Below are positions 62,133 through 64,000 of a stretch of 64,000 nucleotides of DNA, piece by piece; position 1 is the stretch's first letter; every line of letters begins with the position of its first letter. Position numbers and translations under genes: made by a program. Under the pieces are notes generated by a model that saw only the letters and a program-made list of their open reading frames with translations, made no database searches and was not told the DNA's origin. The DNA is from Microvirga rosea (GTDB lineage: Bacteria > Pseudomonadota > Alphaproteobacteria > Rhizobiales > Beijerinckiaceae). The stretch spans positions 1 through 64,000 of the forward strand of contig NZ_JAJDOP010000006.1 of assembly GCF_020595095.1 (NCBI RefSeq), read 5' to 3'.

Positions 62133-63392
62133 ATGCTTGAAACGAAGTCCCCGCCTTTCGGAGTGAGGGAAGAGCCTATTCGGGATCCGGAACAGCTCAA
62201 CCGCGCCCTTCATCTGACGTCACCCTCGACCTGGATCGCCCTGGCGATCCTGGGGTTATGCGTCGTCACGATCCTGGGCTGGGGCATCCTCGGCCGTCTC
62301 TCCTTCTATACGCAGGGAATGGGCATCATCCTGATGCAGCGTGGCGTGGTGTTCGACATTGCCGCGACGTCCACCGGAACGGTGAACACCATTCATGTGA
62401 AGGTCGGCCAACAGGTGGAGAAGGGCGACTTGCTGTTCACCATCCAGCAGGATGAGTTGGCCGCGAGACGTCAATCGGCGGCTCAAGCGCTCAAGCAGCA
62501 GCAGGATGCCCTGGCGACGTACCAGGCGTCCTCCCAGGCGGATATCGCACGCCGCAAGGCCAATCTTGCGCAGCAGCTCCAGTCCATGCAGTCGAGCCTG
62601 AAGGATGCGCAGAGCAATTTGGCGCAACTCCAGGATATCTATGCGGGCCTGCAGCAGGAGCTTCAGCGCGGCTACACCACGAGACCGCAAGTCCAGGCGG
62701 CCTTTGATCGCATGACGTCAGTGCAATCGTCGATCCGGGACATGAACGACAGAATGGCGTCGCTCCAGACGCAGCAGATCGAGTTTGAAGACGATGTCGC
62801 GCGGAATGTCGCCGACCTGCAGATGAAGGTGACGAGTGCCCAGGGCTCGCTGCGAGACCTGGACGTACAGCTCGAATTCGGCGGCTTGATCCGCAGTCCC
62901 TCGAAGGGCTTCGTGACGGAGATTTCGACACAGCAGAATGCGATCGTTTCCTCCTCCAGTCAGTTGGCGGTTGTCGAGACGGGCGAAGAAGCGCTCGTCG
63001 TGCATGCCTATCTTCCGATTTCGGGCGGAAAGCGCGTCCTGGTCGGCATGGATGCTCAGATCAGTCCAACATCCGTCGAGCGTGACATATACGGCTCTCT
63101 TCGTGGGCGTGTCACAAGCGTTAGTGCCTTGCCGGTGACACACCAGGGTCTGATGAATGTCATTGGCGACGAGACGCTCGTATCGCAACTCATGGCAGGC
63201 GGGGCTCCCATCGAGGTGCAGCTGAGCCTCGAAAGTGATCCCAACACACCGAGCCGTCTCAAGTGGACGTCATCCTCCGGCCCGCCCGTGCAGATTACTC
63301 CGGGTACGACAGCCCAGGCCATGATCAGGGTGCAGCGGGAACGGCCGATCTCTCTGGTCATCCCGCTTGCGCAGACTTGGCTCGACCTATGA
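62133..63392 (+). CDS. HlyD-family adaptor of NHLP-type bacteriocin export
   Basis: A 419-residue periplasmic adaptor (membrane-fusion protein). After a short cytosolic lead comes PEQLNRALHLTSPSTWIAL and one helix (residues 34-54, IALAILGLCVVTILGWGILG). GVVFDIAATSTGTVNTIHVKVGQQVEKGDLLFTI is the biotinyl-lipoyl half-motif. A coiled coil runs over about 110-230, then comes the second half-motif and a beta-barrel C-terminus. The N-terminal pattern and length recall the NHLM_micro_HlyD (NHLP bacteriocin secretion) group. ATG 62133 is used over TTG 62127. The stop overlaps the ABC gene (ATGA). Confidence 0.88.
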   Translation: MLETKSPPFGVREEPIRDPEQLNRALHLTSPSTWIALAILGLCVVTILGWGILGRLSFYTQGMGIILMQRGVVFDIAATSTGTVNTIHVKVGQQVEKGDLLFTIQQDELAARRQSAAQALKQQQDALATYQASSQADIARRKANLAQQLQSMQSSLKDAQSNLAQLQDIYAGLQQELQRGYTTRPQVQAAFDRMTSVQSSIRDMNDRMASLQTQQIEFEDDVARNVADLQMKVTSAQGSLRDLDVQLEFGGLIRSPSKGFVTEISTQQNAIVSSSSQLAVVETGEEALVVHAYLPISGGKRVLVGMDAQISPTSVERDIYGSLRGRVTSVSALPVTHQGLMNVIGDETLVSQLMAGGAPIEVQLSLESDPNTPSRLKWTSSSGPPVQITPGTTAQAMIRVQRERPISLVIPLAQTWLDL

Positions 63393-64000
63393 CGGCCGGA
63401 ATTCTCTCCGGGTTTCCTTTTCTGCAGCAGAGCAACCGTGTCTCCACGCCCACAGTCCTGCAGATGGAGGCGATGGAATGCGGCGCCGCGGTTCTCGGCA
63501 TCATCCTTGGCTATTACAAGCGGTTTGTGCCTCTCGAGGAACTGCGGGTGGCCTGCGGTGTTTCGCGGGACGGGGTTCGGATCGGCAATATTCTGCGGGC
63601 CGCCACGCAATACGGCATGAAGGGCGGCGGATTGCAGCTCAGCGCCGAACAGGCTCTCCAACTGAAACCGCCCTTCATTGCCTATTGGGACGCCAACCAC
63701 TTCGTCGTTGTCGAAGGGGCGAATTCTCATAAGGTCTTCATCAACGATCCCGCGTTCGGGCGGCGCAGCATCGGCCGAAAGGACTTTACGGAGGCCTTTT
63801 CCAACGTCGTTCTACGTCTGGAGCCCGGCCCCGAATTCAAGCCAGGTGGAAGACGCGGTCATCTCCTGTCGACGCTCTATGCCTGGACCGACGGCTCACG
63901 CCCGGCTCTCTCGGTCATTGTCGCGGTCACGCTGCTGCTCGTTCTGCCGAGCGTTCTGCTGCCCGCGTTTCTCAAGGTCTTCATCGATGAAATCCTCGTC
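63389..64000 (+). CDS. Peptidase C39-containing ABC exporter (3'-truncated by window edge)
   Basis: The first 204 residues of a peptidase-containing ABC transporter (PCAT), which trims a leader peptide after a double-glycine site and exports the core. The catalytic triad is readable as Cys31 (VLQMEAMECGAAVLG, with oxyanion Gln25), His104 (WDANHFVVVEG) and Asp120 (FINDPAFG). After the peptidase domain (about 20-140) come a linker and the first transmembrane helices (ALSVIVAVTLLLVLPSVLLPAF). The ATPase domain lies beyond base 64000. Start ATG 63389 shares bases with the HlyD stop, so adaptor and transporter are made together. Confidence 0.93.
   Translation, partial: MTAGILSGFPFLQQSNRVSTPTVLQMEAMECGAAVLGIILGYYKRFVPLEELRVACGVSRDGVRIGNILRAATQYGMKGGGLQLSAEQALQLKPPFIAYWDANHFVVVEGANSHKVFINDPAFGRRSIGRKDFTEAFSNVVLRLEPGPEFKPGGRRGHLLSTLYAWTDGSRPALSVIVAVTLLLVLPSVLLPAFLKVFIDEILV

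Noticed and set aside
61962-62213. An 84-residue N-terminal extension of the CPBP protease frame
   Set aside because: The extension crosses the AT-rich promoter gap and the start of the HlyD gene on the other strand and has no membrane-protease features. ATG 61961 is more plausible.
62133-63392. A generic RTX or multidrug HlyD protein
   Set aside because: The N-terminal LNRALHLTSPSTWIAL pattern and the directly coupled C39 peptidase-ABC gene point to leader-peptide export instead. No TolC or RTX toxin gene is present.
1-64000. tRNA, rRNA or riboswitch genes
   Set aside because: No cloverleaf, rRNA segment or known riboswitch core was recognised by eye in the gaps, including those before ilvD, serS and purM. 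A covariance search would be the proper test.

Overview
The window is a stretch of chromosome from a GC-rich alphaproteobacterium, most likely of the order Hyphomicrobiales (Rhizobiales). A Methylobacteriaceae/Microvirga-like genome is my best guess, but this rests on gene order and protein style, not on a database match. Supporting signs are HdaA beside polyphosphate genes, the order argS-SPOR-nagZ-scpA-scpB-tatABC-serS-surE-pcm-LytM, the order DUF815 ATPase-yajC-secD-secF-Mth938-like-squalene-synthase-like-trmFO, a general-stress (EcfG-type) promoter, and small DUF1127 and Porin_2-like proteins. Coding density is high, and neighbouring genes often overlap by ATGA, which implies translational coupling. 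I see no rRNA, tRNA, CRISPR array, transposase or phage gene.

Layout. 1-9355: the 3' part of gatB, two GNAT acetyltransferases, two glutathione-transferase-fold enzymes, a LysE exporter, small secreted proteins, ndk and an orphan molybdopterin oxidoreductase. 9424-17519: purM-purN on the minus strand, diverging from a CDP-alcohol phosphatidyltransferase, an AI-2E-type permease, hdaA, ppk and ppx, the last four physically overlapping. 17664-24655: a 2OG-Fe(II) oxygenase, rnd, a small WYL-like protein, aspS, and a surface-glycan trio (GT2 glycosyltransferase, acyltransferase-3, hexapeptide O-acetyltransferase), two of which are coupled to aspS. 24758-30655: the bifunctional-length malic enzyme maeB, a 620-residue exported protein of unknown function, erpA and dgt.

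30738-44012: argS, a SPOR protein, nagZ, scpA, scpB, an orphan ABC ATPase, tatABC, serS, surE, pcm and a LysM/LytM envelope protein. This block covers translation, chromosome segregation, protein export and the cell wall. serS carries an in-frame insertion of about 68 codons. 44013-44986 is a noncoding gap holding a terminator and a duplicated palindromic repeat. 44987-52580: the DUF815 ATPase, yajC-secD-secF, Mth938-like, a squalene/phytoene-synthase-fold protein without its aspartate motifs, trmFO and an SDR. 52647-61137 is more accessory: DUF1127, a basic secreted protein behind an EcfG-like promoter, DUF6790, a DMT exporter with a divergent Lrp regulator, an unannotated 54-codon gene, ilvD, a PNASGS-repeat protein, a 96-residue Porin_2-like fragment and a serine hydrolase.

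61128-64000 is the most interesting part. An HlyD-type adaptor of the NHLP (nitrile-hydratase-leader-peptide) bacteriocin export kind is coupled to the start of a C39 peptidase-containing ABC transporter, which runs off the window. A CPBP intramembrane protease is divergently transcribed beside them. Together they look like the left edge of a RiPP/bacteriocin maturation and export locus whose precursor and tailoring genes would lie beyond base 64000.
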